Source: a bacterium (GTDB lineage: Bacteria; Hydrogenedentota; Hydrogenedentia; Hydrogenedentiales; SLHB01). Taken from it: 8,054 bases of DNA. The DNA is taken from NCBI GenBank assembly GCA_024231375.1, contig JAAEQP010000586.1, positions 1-8,054 of the forward strand, written 5' to 3'. Below are positions 1 to 6,548 of the stretch, piece after piece. Each line of letters begins with the position of its first letter. Position 1 is the stretch's first letter. The notes beneath the pieces were generated by a model, which ran no database searches, had not been told where the DNA came from, and worked only from the letters and a program-made list of their open reading frames with translations. The translations under genes were made by a program, and so were the position numbers.

Positions 1-1
1 G

Positions 2-1429
2 GACGACCGCAAAGAAGTCTTTGTGACGGCCAACTACCTGTTAGTTGGTGGCAAGGCTGGCAAGTTGTGGAGAATGTACGTCTCGGACGGCAACCTGTAT
101 CACTGGACAGATGAATATGCCACCTTCCGCGACGACGCCGCCTACCTTGGTCCGATGGAGGGAATCGACGGTCTAGCCATTGTCAGCTATTGGCCCGGGT
201 CCGGCACGGAGGGTTCCCTCATTGCACATCACTTGGTCGAGGGCACACTCACGGAAACGAAGCTTAGGGACATTCGTCCGCGAGACAAGGACGAAGATCT
301 CTACAAGCGACTGTTCGAGCGCGGGCCGGATGGCGCTGAGAATCCCAACAAGCCCGCAATCGAGCGAACCCCCTTCGCGGAGTTGGAGAATCTGTGCGCG
401 AAGGACGAAGTCCCCTACCGCAGAGACGAATTGAGCGAGGGTCGGAACCTCCACGGCGTCATCTGTCCTGCCTCGCACGAGTCGCCAACGCGAATCGTAC
501 GCTTTGACGCCGGAGACGCCGCTACACCTGACCAAGTCGCACCCGCTACTGTCAGCGAGTTCAGCGATGTGCGCGCGCCGAAACTCAGATGGTTCGGTGA
601 TGTGGGCGCGCTTGTGCTGTACGGAGAGGCCGAACCGGGCAATGCCAACAACCCGGAGTGGTATTTCAAGCTGATAAGCAGGTATGGACCCGGACGTATT
701 CTGCACGCCGCCCAAGGCCCGGAATGGGCGAACCCGCGCTTGTTCTACAAGAAGGGGCTCTACTGCTTCGGATTCGTCGATGAGGGCGCGGACGGGACGC
801 GCTCGCTGCGGTTCCTTGACCTTGGAGAGAATGTGGTTGAACGCGTCCGTTGGTCTGACTGGGGGTATACCATGGAACACGAACCTCTGAGCTTCGAGGG
901 CGACGCATGCTTCATCGCGAACGATATCCTCCCGGAACCGGTTCCGTTCGAGAACGCTCCGCCATCCGAATTCCGCGGCTTCGGCGACCGCGTGTCACTC
1001 GAGCACCAGTCCAGCCGGTGCCGGGTCTTTCATGTTGTCGAGGGCGAAGGTGCGGAAGAGCGGCACAGCCTTACCGCGCAGGACCGATGGTCAAACAAAT
1101 GGCGGAAGTGCCCGGTCGTTTCCGAGTGGCGCGAACTGAAGATGTTCGATCCGTGGGCCGCGCTGGCTCTCAGCTCCGGACAGTGGCAGCTCATCAACGT
1201 GTCAAAGGGCACCACCGCCCTGGTGCCGCCTGAACCCAGCGACCACGACGTCCGCGTCCTGAACGTCGAGTCCGCCACGGTCTTCCTTCGCGATGGCGAC
1301 ACGCTGTACGGCATCCCGATCACGCCGGACCAGTCAGTGAACTGGGACGCCCGAGAGGCGCTTGTGAAGCATGACGAGGTGAAGGACCTCCAACTCGTGT
1401 TCCTCGAACCCGCGAAACGGGGGGAGTGA
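2..1429 (+). CDS. Unrecognised Trp-rich protein, 5' end outside the window
   Basis: The frame is open from the first bases of the window (the codons before the GTG at 23 read DDRKEVF) and stops at TGA 1427-1429. No convincing SD precedes the GTG at 23, so the gene probably starts upstream and at least 475 residues are visible. I do not recognise the family. The protein looks soluble: no signal peptide or membrane segment is visible, charged residues are many, and Trp/Tyr/Phe recur in short strand-like stretches (for example KLWRMYVSDGNLYHW near the start, EWYFKLISRYGPG around residue 213 counted from the GTG, GQWQLINVSKGT around 392, and DGDTLYGIPI near the end). This alternation of strands and Asp/Gly turns would fit a beta-propeller or another all-beta fold, but that is inference. 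It is the only + strand gene and converges on the glycan genes, so it is not in their operon. The reading frame is sure; the function is unknown. Confidence 0.8.
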   Translation, partial: DDRKEVFVTANYLLVGGKAGKLWRMYVSDGNLYHWTDEYATFRDDAAYLGPMEGIDGLAIVSYWPGSGTEGSLIAHHLVEGTLTETKLRDIRPRDKDEDLYKRLFERGPDGAENPNKPAIERTPFAELENLCAKDEVPYRRDELSEGRNLHGVICPASHESPTRIVRFDAGDAATPDQVAPATVSEFSDVRAPKLRWFGDVGALVLYGEAEPGNANNPEWYFKLISRYGPGRILHAAQGPEWANPRLFYKKGLYCFGFVDEGADGTRSLRFLDLGENVVERVRWSDWGYTMEHEPLSFEGDACFIANDILPEPVPFENAPPSEFRGFGDRVSLEHQSSRCRVFHVVEGEGAEERHSLTAQDRWSNKWRKCPVVSEWRELKMFDPWAALALSSGQWQLINVSKGTTALVPPEPSDHDVRVLNVESATVFLRDGDTLYGIPITPDQSVNWDAREALVKHDEVKDLQLVFLEPAKRGE

Positions 1430-1699
1430 ACCGTTGCCGACTTCGTGAGGGATGCCCAGGCAGGGCACGAAGGCTGTCGCGAAGTCCCGCCAGGGACGAT
1501 CCGACCTTAGCCCAGTCGTTCACGGCTGGGTATCGACGTCCCTAGACAGGCGTCCCATAGGGACGCTTGAGGCCCTGCTTCGTGACGATTCCGTCGTCCC
1601 TGACGGGACTTGCTGGGGGGCTGTGATCCCCCCGCACTGAAGTGCGGGGCAACGACCGGTGCGTCCCTTCGGGACTCTGCGGGCGCGTCGCTTCGCCGG
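1430..1699. repeat. Palindrome-rich intergenic repeat between convergent genes
   Basis: This 270-bp non-coding stretch lies between two convergent stop codons and is dense in inverted repeats. Visible pairs are GACTTCG/CGAAGTC (1439-1445 with 1480-1486), CTTCGTG/CACGAAG (1441-1447 with 1466-1472), CCCAG/CTGGG (1511-1515 with 1526-1530), CGTCCC-ATA-GGGACG (1551-1565), GTCCC-TGAC-GGGAC (1596-1609), GGGGGG/CCCCCC (1615-1620 with 1628-1633), CCCCGCACT-GA-AGTGCGGGG (1630-1649), GTCCC-TTC-GGGAC (1663-1675) and GACCGG/CCGGTC (1654-1659 with 1696-1701). GTCCC occurs five times and GGGAC four times. From memory, similar 'GTCCC...GGGAC' and 'GCACTGAAGTGC' units recur between genes in Planctomycetota, Acidobacteriota and relatives; I cannot confirm that here. 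The short ORFs that cross it look like chance. It may act as a bidirectional transcription end, though no T-run follows any hairpin. Confidence 0.75.
1630..1649. repeat. Perfect 9-bp inverted repeat hairpin
   Basis: CCCCGCACT and AGTGCGGGG are exact reverse complements separated by GA, the strongest hairpin in the convergent gap. Its first four C bases are also part of the CCCCCC arm that can pair with GGGGGG at 1615-1620, so the two stems compete. It lies 51 nt past the wecA-like stop and about 200 nt past the stop of the + strand gene. The lack of a T-run argues against a classical intrinsic terminator. Confidence 0.6.
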
Positions 1700-2848
1700 T
1701 CACCTCGACGATTCGTCTTCGCCCTCTTCGTCCGGCTCACCCCCGATGGAGGATCGGAGTTCGGCGGCGGCATCGCGCACGAATTGCATGTGCTTGCGCG
1801 CGGCGGTGGCCATGAGGATGACGACGATCGCCACGATGGCGAATCCTTGAAGGAGTGCCAAGCCGCTGTCGAACACGTTGTCGACGTTACGGAGAAGCAC
1901 TCCGGTCACGCCCATGCTGGCCGCAATGAGGTAGATGAAAAGGACGGCTTTGCGCTGAGAGAACCCGATCCACACCAGCCGGTGGGACAGATGGTCGGGC
2001 GCGCAGTGCTCGATGACCTCGCGGATGGTGCGCGTTTCTCCGCGCAGAATGCGGGCGATGATGATGTATGCGAAGTCGAATATGGGCACGCCGAGGATTA
2101 GCACGGGGATGGTGCAGGACACAATTCGGTTCTCGGTCCATTCGCCCTGAATGCCCATGGCCGCGAGCGTGAATCCCAGGAAGAAGCTGCCGGAATCGCC
2201 CATAAAAATGCGGGCGGGTTTGAAGTTGTAGATGAGGAATCCGAGATTGGCCCCGATGAGACCGGCGGCCAGGAGCCCAAACCACGACAGGGAGGTCTCC
2301 GTTTCGGCCGCGACATAGGCCCCCACCGCGATGACCAGGTATATGCCCGCGGCAATGCTGGCGACCCCCGAGGCGAGACCGTCCATGTTGTCGATGCCGT
2401 TGAAGGCGCTGGTGACGCCCACGATCCACAACATGCCGACAAGAAAATCGAGAGGCGCCCATTTGAATACGTTCAGCTGGACATCGAAGTAGTAGAGAAT
2501 GCCTGTCACGAGGATGAGTGTCACGAATTTCAGGACAGCGGGAATGCCGCCCTTGAAGTCATCGACAGCCCCGACAACGAGGCAGATGAAACCGCCGATG
2601 AGGATACCCTTCATGGGATTGTCGCGGTAATTGGGCAACAGGACGGCAACGGCGAAGGCAATGAAGATCACGATTCCGCCGCCGCGGGGGATCGGTTTCT
2701 TGTGGATCTTGTTCTCGGCGACGTGATCGAGCACGCCTATCCTGCGCAACAGGACGATGGCCACCGGCATAGCGAGGGCGGACAAAAGGAAGGCGGTGAA
2801 TCCCACCTGAATGAACGTCCGTGCCTGAAAGTGCAGTGCTCCGAGCAT
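1700..2848 (-). CDS. WecA/TagO-like undecaprenyl-phosphate sugar-1-phosphate transferase
   Basis: This is an integral membrane enzyme of the MraY/WecA (glycosyltransferase 4) family. It transfers a sugar-1-phosphate, most likely GlcNAc-1-P from the UDP-sugar, to undecaprenyl phosphate at the inner face of the membrane and so starts a lipid-linked glycan. Its 382 residues fit the family. Motifs in order are HKKPIPRGGG (49-58), the Mg-binding Asp pair in GAVDDFKGG (96-97), FNGIDNMDGLASG (149-161), FMGDSGS (215-221), and the His motif DHLSHRL (285-291) in the last large cytoplasmic loop. About ten hydrophobic segments lie between them, and the C-terminus is an acidic tail (371-382). The ATG has the SD GAGGGG 4 nt upstream, overlapping the TAG of the aminotransferase gene, so the two are probably translationally coupled. 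WecA type is favoured over MraY because of the IDNMDG motif and the glycan-cluster context. The exact donor sugar cannot be read from the sequence. Confidence 0.92.
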   Translation of the reverse strand: MLGALHFQARTFIQVGFTAFLLSALAMPVAIVLLRRIGVLDHVAENKIHKKPIPRGGGIVIFIAFAVAVLLPNYRDNPMKGILIGGFICLVVGAVDDFKGGIPAVLKFVTLILVTGILYYFDVQLNVFKWAPLDFLVGMLWIVGVTSAFNGIDNMDGLASGVASIAAGIYLVIAVGAYVAAETETSLSWFGLLAAGLIGANLGFLIYNFKPARIFMGDSGSFFLGFTLAAMGIQGEWTENRIVSCTIPVLILGVPIFDFAYIIIARILRGETRTIREVIEHCAPDHLSHRLVWIGFSQRKAVLFIYLIAASMGVTGVLLRNVDNVFDSGLALLQGFAIVAIVVILMATAARKHMQFVRDAAAELRSSIGGEPDEEGEDESSR

Positions 2849-2852
2849 ACGT

Positions 2853-2860
2853 CCCCTCTA
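2853..2860 (-). promoter_or_regulatory. SD of the wecA-like gene overlapping the degT-like stop codon
   Basis: Read on the - strand, TAG of the aminotransferase gene runs straight into AGGGG, giving TAGAGGGG followed by ACGT and then ATG. Ribosomes ending on the upstream gene would sit on the SD of the next, a standard arrangement for coupled translation. No separate promoter fits in the 9-nt gap. Confidence 0.7.
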
Positions 2861-3853
2861 TTGGTCAAAGAATCGACGCACCGATTCTACCACATGTGCG
2901 ACCTGCGGGTCGGTGAGGTTTGGGTAGATGGGCAGCGACAGGAACGTACGGTGCGCTTTGTCCGCACCAGGAAACTCGCCGCCGAGGTGGTGATGCATGG
3001 GACGGTACACGGGACGTTTGGCATCGACGGCGCACCCCGCGAGATGGTCCGCCAGTGCGTCGCGCCGGTCTGAGGCGACTACGTAACGGAAGAACACGTG
3101 CCCTTCGCGCTCGGGCAACGCCAGCGGCAGATCGCGGAACGCTTCGGAATAGACGGCGGCGATGGCACGCCTGCGTTGCACGAACTCGGGCAGCCGACGA
3201 ACCTGAACGCGCCCGATAGCGGCGGCAAGGTCGGTCATCTTGTAGTTGTAGCGTTGGATGTAGGAATCCCGGTTGTCGTAATCGCGGCGGTCCCGGGCGT
3301 GGCCGGCCACGCCTTCGTCATCGGTGAGGAGCATGCCGCCCTCGCCTGTGGTGATGAGTTTCGTGGCGTAGAACGACGTGATGGCCGCGATGGAGGCGCG
3401 TCCCGTGTCGTTGCCCATGGATTGAGCGGTGTCCTCTATCACCAGCGGATGGTCCGGCAGCGGCGCGGGCGCCCCGAACAGATGGGGCACGACGACGCAG
3501 GCGGATTCGGCAGGGACGGCATCGGGGTCGAGATTGCCGTCGTCGCGGTTGTCGCAGAGGACCGGCCGCCCGCCGTGCAACCCGATGGCCGTGGCCAAGG
3601 CGGCACAGACGTAGGACGGAATCGCAACCGGCGCATCCTGGGGAACACCGACCGCCGACAGGGCCAGGTGGAGGGCGGCGGTTCCGCTGTTGACAGCCAC
3701 GACGTGGCGGCGTCCGAAGGCCTCGGCGCATTCCGCCTCGAAGGCGGCGACTTCCGCGCCTTGGGCCAGGTGTCCGGACTGGATCACGCGCAGGGCGGCG
3801 GCTTCCTCGTCCGGGCCGAGGGTGGGAGCGCTATGGGCTATGATTTCGCTCAT
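2858..3853 (-). CDS. DegT/DnrJ/EryC1/StrS-family PLP aminotransferase
   Basis: This is a PLP-dependent fold-type I sugar aminotransferase, expected to convert a nucleotide-linked keto-sugar to an amino-sugar with glutamate as usual donor, in the cytoplasm. The N-terminus is typical for the family (HSAPTLGPDEEAA). Further signatures are VNSGTAALHLAL (54-65, cofactor phosphate region), PHLFGAP (123-129), IEDTAQS with Asp141 to hold the pyridine nitrogen, FYATKLITTGEGG with the Schiff-base Lys165, NYKMTDLAAAIGRVQ (203-217), and the C-terminal LSLPIYPNLTD (305-315). At 331 residues it is somewhat shorter than the usual 360-400, but all core motifs are present, so it is probably intact. No strong SD precedes the ATG (only GGCGGGAAAG, 12-21 nt upstream), so its start is less certain than those of its neighbours. 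It is followed after 9 nt by the wecA-like gene. The substrate is not readable from the sequence. Confidence 0.92.
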   Translation of the reverse strand: MSEIIAHSAPTLGPDEEAAALRVIQSGHLAQGAEVAAFEAECAEAFGRRHVVAVNSGTAALHLALSAVGVPQDAPVAIPSYVCAALATAIGLHGGRPVLCDNRDDGNLDPDAVPAESACVVVPHLFGAPAPLPDHPLVIEDTAQSMGNDTGRASIAAITSFYATKLITTGEGGMLLTDDEGVAGHARDRRDYDNRDSYIQRYNYKMTDLAAAIGRVQVRRLPEFVQRRRAIAAVYSEAFRDLPLALPEREGHVFFRYVVASDRRDALADHLAGCAVDAKRPVYRPMHHHLGGEFPGADKAHRTFLSLPIYPNLTDPQVAHVVESVRRFFDQ

Positions 3854-3906
3854 GGCTGGGGGCTTTCCCGCCTCTTGTCTTGGAGGCGTTGAAGGCAGGC
3901 CGAAGA

Positions 3907-3945
3907 CCCCTCACCCCAACCCTCTCCCGCAGGGAGAGGGAGGAG
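3907..3945. repeat. Intergenic CCCTCTCCC/GGGAGAGGG palindromic repeat
   Basis: CCCTCTCCC (3920-3928) and GGGAGAGGG (3932-3940) form a perfect 9-bp stem with a GCA loop, preceded by the familiar CCCCTCACCCCAAC lead-in. I recognise this as a dispersed intergenic repeat found in many bacteria; its frames give the well-known spurious peptides 'PHPNPLPQGEG', 'LTPTLSRRERE' and 'LSLRERVGVRG', all present here. It sits in the 196-nt gap between the wbqC-like and degT-like genes. A second, smaller inverted repeat (CGCCTC 3869-3874 with GAGGCG 3883-3888) lies between it and the degT start. I see no convincing promoter in the gap. The stem could weaken or stabilise transcripts crossing the gap. Confidence 0.75.
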
Positions 3946-4049
3946 ACAGGGGGCGGCAGAATCGAGATAGTCCGGTCGGTAGTCGTGAGACGGCCTTTGC
4001 GGTCGTCCGCGCTCTTGGACGGGGGCTGGGGACGACTGAGCACCCACGG

Positions 4050-4748
4050 TCACCTCCCATCTCCCACGGTCTCGCCCTTGAGTATGGAGAGGGAATCGGG
4101 CCCACAGTTCATCAGCAGATCGACGATGGACAGGTCGGGTACGAAGTCTCCGTGCAGTTGAGGATACCGCGGAGCGTGCCATTGTTGAAGATCGAGCGCG
4201 ATCCCGGCCTCTTCGAGCTTCCGGGCGTCCAGGTACTGTTCCAACGCGAAGGCGCCGCTGTAGTACCGGGTCCCCCCCACGCTCTTGACCAGGTTGACGA
4301 GACGGTCCGTGGCCTCGCCGGGCACGTCCAGATCGGAAGCGCGCACGATGCGTGTTTGGATACCGAGGGTCTGCACAAAGTACTCCAGCATGTGCCAGTT
4401 CAGGTCGCCGAGATTCTCCCACTCCGAGACGTAGGTGGCTTCGAGGAACGGCGCATACTCGGCGAAGAAGGGGGCTTTGGAGTAGCTCTGTTCGATGGTG
4501 CGCCAGTGTTTCTTGCGCCAAGGCGCCCCGGTTGTAATCTGGACCTCGCGAATCGCCTGCCCCAACTGAACGGTGACGGGCACGGTCAGTGTGTGGGCTC
4601 CGGCGGCCGTCTTGATCTTGTTCCGGTTCTGCCAGCCGTTCTTGGAGTAGTCCACCGTGTCCAAGACAATGAACACGTCGCTCCGGAGTATCTTGTCAAA
4701 ATACCGGAGCCACGGAAGATAGTGCGGCTGATGGATCGCCACGAGCAT
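4050..4748 (-). CDS. WbqC-like family protein
   Basis: The 232-residue product matches the WbqC-like family in layout. It has an N-terminal VAIHQPHYLPWLRYFDKI (residues 3-20), then VDYSKNGWQNRNKIKT (32-47), a LTVPV strand (54-58), a central RYYSG (161-165) in the sugar-cluster form of the family, and the C-terminal DLSIVDLLMNCGPDS (205-219). The family is common in O-antigen and exopolysaccharide loci, often next to DegT-type aminotransferases as here; its biochemical role is not settled as far as I know. The frame is open further upstream, to an ATG at 4856, but that extension overlaps the preceding gene. The ATG at 4748 has the SD GGGAGA 5 nt before it and gives the canonical N-terminus. 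The gene starts 13 nt after the stop of the coiled-coil gene, indicating one operon. No membrane segment is visible, so it is probably cytoplasmic. Confidence 0.88.
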   Translation of the reverse strand: MLVAIHQPHYLPWLRYFDKILRSDVFIVLDTVDYSKNGWQNRNKIKTAAGAHTLTVPVTVQLGQAIREVQITTGAPWRKKHWRTIEQSYSKAPFFAEYAPFLEATYVSEWENLGDLNWHMLEYFVQTLGIQTRIVRASDLDVPGEATDRLVNLVKSVGGTRYYSGAFALEQYLDARKLEEAGIALDLQQWHAPRYPQLHGDFVPDLSIVDLLMNCGPDSLSILKGETVGDGR

Positions 4749-4753
4749 GCGAG

Positions 4754-4759
4754 TCTCCC
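4754..4759 (-). promoter_or_regulatory. Ribosome binding site that fixes the wbqC-like start
   Basis: GGGAGA on the - strand lies 5 nt before the ATG at 4748 and inside the 13-nt gap after the TAA of the upstream gene (4762-4764). It decides the start against the longer open frame from 4856, which would overlap the upstream gene by about 95 nt. Confidence 0.6.
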
Positions 4760-4761
4760 GG

Positions 4762-5331
4762 TTACTGGCCGGGCGAATCGACGTTGACGGAAAAATCAGC
4801 TGAGTTGATGCGTTCAATGGTCTTTTCGTAGACCTGGAGCGCATTGTCCAGCACACTGGCGCGGATGCCGTCCGCCAAATCGTCGGGGACGTCCTGGATG
4901 AACGTTGAATACTGCAGGGCCGCTTGGAGAATGGCCCGCTGGACGTTCTCCTGCTCGGACAGGTCGTCTTTGCGCATGGCTTGCCGGCCGTACTGGTTGG
5001 CGGCGATGACGATCTCGGCCAGGGCCTCCGCGGCCAGCCCTTTGTGGGCCGCGATGATGGCCTCGGTCCGTGCGCGCAGGATCTCGACCTCGGCCTCGGC
5101 CGTCAGTCGACGCAGGGAACGCTGCTTCTTGCGTTCGATGGACCCCAACTGCGTCTGGGCGAGGAACCGGTTGAACCGGTCCATGGACTCGGCGTCCGCC
5201 TGTAGGGTCGGCATGGGAACGGAGGTGTCCCCCAGCTTCACGAGCCGTTGCTCGCCGTCCCGGACCACTTCGAGGGCCCCGGCGATCCGCTGCTCGTCCG
5301 GAGACAGTTCGCTTGCTTCGTTGTCGCCCAT
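4762..5331 (-). CDS. Unrecognised helical, probably coiled-coil protein
   Basis: The 189-residue product belongs to no family I recognise. It has an acidic N-terminus (1-30), then a long stretch of predicted helix from about residue 48 to 120 rich in Ala, Glu, Arg and Leu, with a basic patch (RKKQRSLRR, 67-75) followed by heptad-like hydrophobic spacing (LTAEAEVEILRARTEAIIAA, 76-95). A second helical part spans about 125-175. There is no signal peptide or membrane segment, so it is expected in the cytoplasm. The start is well supported: AAGGAGG lies 6 nt before the ATG, the strongest SD in the window. The gene begins 22 nt after the stop of the TPR membrane protein and ends 13 nt before the wbqC-like start, so the three are probably co-transcribed. 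It may bind the cytoplasmic coiled-coil tail of the TPR protein; that is inference from adjacency and shape only. Confidence 0.8.
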   Translation of the reverse strand: MGDNEASELSPDEQRIAGALEVVRDGEQRLVKLGDTSVPMPTLQADAESMDRFNRFLAQTQLGSIERKKQRSLRRLTAEAEVEILRARTEAIIAAHKGLAAEALAEIVIAANQYGRQAMRKDDLSEQENVQRAILQAALQYSTFIQDVPDDLADGIRASVLDNALQVYEKTIERINSADFSVNVDSPGQ

Positions 5332-5353
5332 GGAGATCCTCCTTCCAGTACCG

Positions 5354-6355
5354 CTACGCGCCGCCCGATACGGTGCGCACCATTCGTTTCAACGTCTTCT
5401 CGAGTTCCGCCCGGCGTTTGGTCTTTTCGCGATCGTCGAGTGCGAGGTTGTCCAATTCCTCCAGTGACCGCCGGTAAATGGCCACGAGCCCTTGGATGCC
5501 GCGCAACGACGAATCGTTGGTCTTCAAATGCCCGTCGACCACGAGTCGGTGCAGGAAGGCCGCTGCCGACGACCGTGCCCGCTCCTCCAGGAGCCTCGCC
5601 TTGATCTGGTCGATAGAGATGGCGGTGCGCGCGTTGATGCGACGCAACTCGCCCTCCATCCTGCGAACGTGGGCCACGCGTGCGCGCTCGCCCCGTCCCT
5701 TACGCCAGTTGTGCCAGAACCACCCCGCCAAGATCAACAGGGGCAATGCGATAACCACTAACCATGGCAGCCTGCGAACCCACTCGGCCTTGAGATCGGC
5801 CTGCTCTCTGAGGTCGCGCACGTGGGCCAAGGCCTTCCACGCCGAAGTCGATGCGGACATGCCTGTGAGCGTCTTGGCGGCCTCCTCGGCCCGAGCATAC
5901 TCCTTGCGCTCGCAGTAGTGCCATATCACCGCGCCCCACGCCCAATCCGAATCGCCGGATTCCTCGATGCCGCGCCGAAGCCAGGTCTCAGCCTCTTCGT
6001 GATCGCCCAACCGAGTCAGCACCACGCCAATCATGGCGGCGCCTTTCGGTTGCTCCAATTGGTCGCGCAGTTGACGGAAGCACTCAAGGGCTTCGCGGTA
6101 GTCCTGCGACGCGTAGAGGTAGTAGGCCTGAGCTTCGAGCCGGTTCTCGTAGTCGTGATAGTACTCCGGCTTGTAGTACTGCCGGTCGTAGTCTTCCCCG
6201 GCGAGTTCGAAGCAGGTGATGGTCTGCCATTCGCGTTCGCACCCGAGAACCCCGGCAAGAATCGTTGCTGCCATCACGCACTGTACCGATGTCCGCAATC
6301 TGGCATGAAGATGATCTCGGCCCGGAAGCGCTGTGCCTTTCCCGCGATCCTTCAT
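5354..6355 (-). CDS. Membrane-anchored TPR protein with cytoplasmic helical tail
   Basis: The chosen ATG at 6355 gives 333 residues and has AGGAG 4 nt upstream; the frame is open to an ATG at 6508, but that extension looks non-coding. The N-terminus is basic and then hydrophobic (about 23-38), ending in a lipobox-like VLGC with Cys39, so it could be a lipoprotein signal or a plain signal anchor. A Tyr-rich stretch follows (ten Tyr from 56 to 86). Two or three TPR-like units cover about 70-180, with repeats such as YREALECFRQL and HEEAETWLRRGIEES. A clear membrane helix lies at about 198-216 (WLVVIALPLLILAGWFW), followed by a basic flank and a charged helical tail (217-333). The TPR part would be outside the cytoplasm and the tail inside. 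The topology suggests a scaffold in the envelope; the actual function is unknown. It leads the coiled-coil and wbqC-like genes. Confidence 0.8.
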   Translation of the reverse strand: MKDRGKGTALPGRDHLHARLRTSVQCVMAATILAGVLGCEREWQTITCFELAGEDYDRQYYKPEYYHDYENRLEAQAYYLYASQDYREALECFRQLRDQLEQPKGAAMIGVVLTRLGDHEEAETWLRRGIEESGDSDWAWGAVIWHYCERKEYARAEEAAKTLTGMSASTSAWKALAHVRDLREQADLKAEWVRRLPWLVVIALPLLILAGWFWHNWRKGRGERARVAHVRRMEGELRRINARTAISIDQIKARLLEERARSSAAAFLHRLVVDGHLKTNDSSLRGIQGLVAIYRRSLEELDNLALDDREKTKRRAELEKTLKRMVRTVSGGA

Positions 6356-6401
6356 CTGTCTCCTGCCCCGTGTCCAATCGCCTGTGTGATGAGGCCGCTT
6401 G

Positions 6402-6429
6402 AGTGTAGCATGATGAGACGGAATCGCAA
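6402..6429 (-). promoter_or_regulatory. Candidate promoter for the TPR protein gene
   Basis: On the - strand, TTGCGA (6424-6429) and TACACT (6402-6407) are 16 nt apart, and the -10 box carries a TGC extension (TGCTACACT), as in extended -10 promoters. Each box matches the sigma70 consensus at four of six positions. Transcription would begin about 40 nt before the ATG at 6355. It would serve the TPR, coiled-coil and wbqC-like genes. This rests on pattern only. Confidence 0.4.
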
Positions 6430-6500
6430 GTCCGGGTGCGGAGGTCTGGCGGATGGATCGCGGGCTGATGTAAGGAGATACCGTGGACGAGGCAGAGAGA

Positions 6501-6541
6501 GAGCGCAACGCTCCGTGTGCGTGCGATTCAGGACTGATCGC
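6501..6541. other. Two small hairpins downstream of the GspF-N-like gene
   Basis: GCGA-TCAG and CTGA-TCGC (6523-6541, one bulged T) begin 8 nt past the stop of the 64-residue protein, and GAGCG-CAA-CGCTC (6501-6513) lies further on. On the - strand the second is followed by TCTCTCTG rather than a T-run. They might end the short transcript, but neither is a textbook terminator. Confidence 0.25.
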
Positions 6542-6548
6542 GTGTCGG

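Noticed and set aside
173..880. A - strand frame of 235 codons inside the first gene.
   Set aside because: It is wholly antisense to a longer frame that stays open to the window edge; high GC content makes such shadows common, and no SD or known motif supports it.
1430..1699. CRISPR array or tRNA in the repeat block.
   Set aside because: The repeats are short palindromes at irregular spacing without equal-length spacers, and no tRNA cloverleaf or T-loop consensus is present.
1610..2101. A + strand frame of 163 codons across the repeat block and the 3' end of the wecA-like gene.
   Set aside because: It is antisense to a clearly conserved enzyme, and its residues mirror the codon bias of that gene; no SD supports its start.
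3690..4787. A + strand frame of 365 codons opposite degT and wbqC.
   Set aside because: It contains the known spurious 'PHPNPLPQGEG' translation of the intergenic repeat and is antisense to two recognisable genes.
4749..4856. N-terminal extension of the WbqC-like protein to an ATG at 4856.
   Set aside because: It would overlap the upstream gene, adds residues unlike the family, and the ATG at 4748 has its own SD and gives the canonical N-terminus.
6356..6508. N-terminal extension of the TPR protein to an ATG at 6508.
   Set aside because: The extra 51 residues are Ser/Arg/His/Pro-rich and look like translated intergenic DNA; the region contains a promoter candidate, and the ATG at 6355 has an SD and leads to a signal-like hydrophobic stretch.
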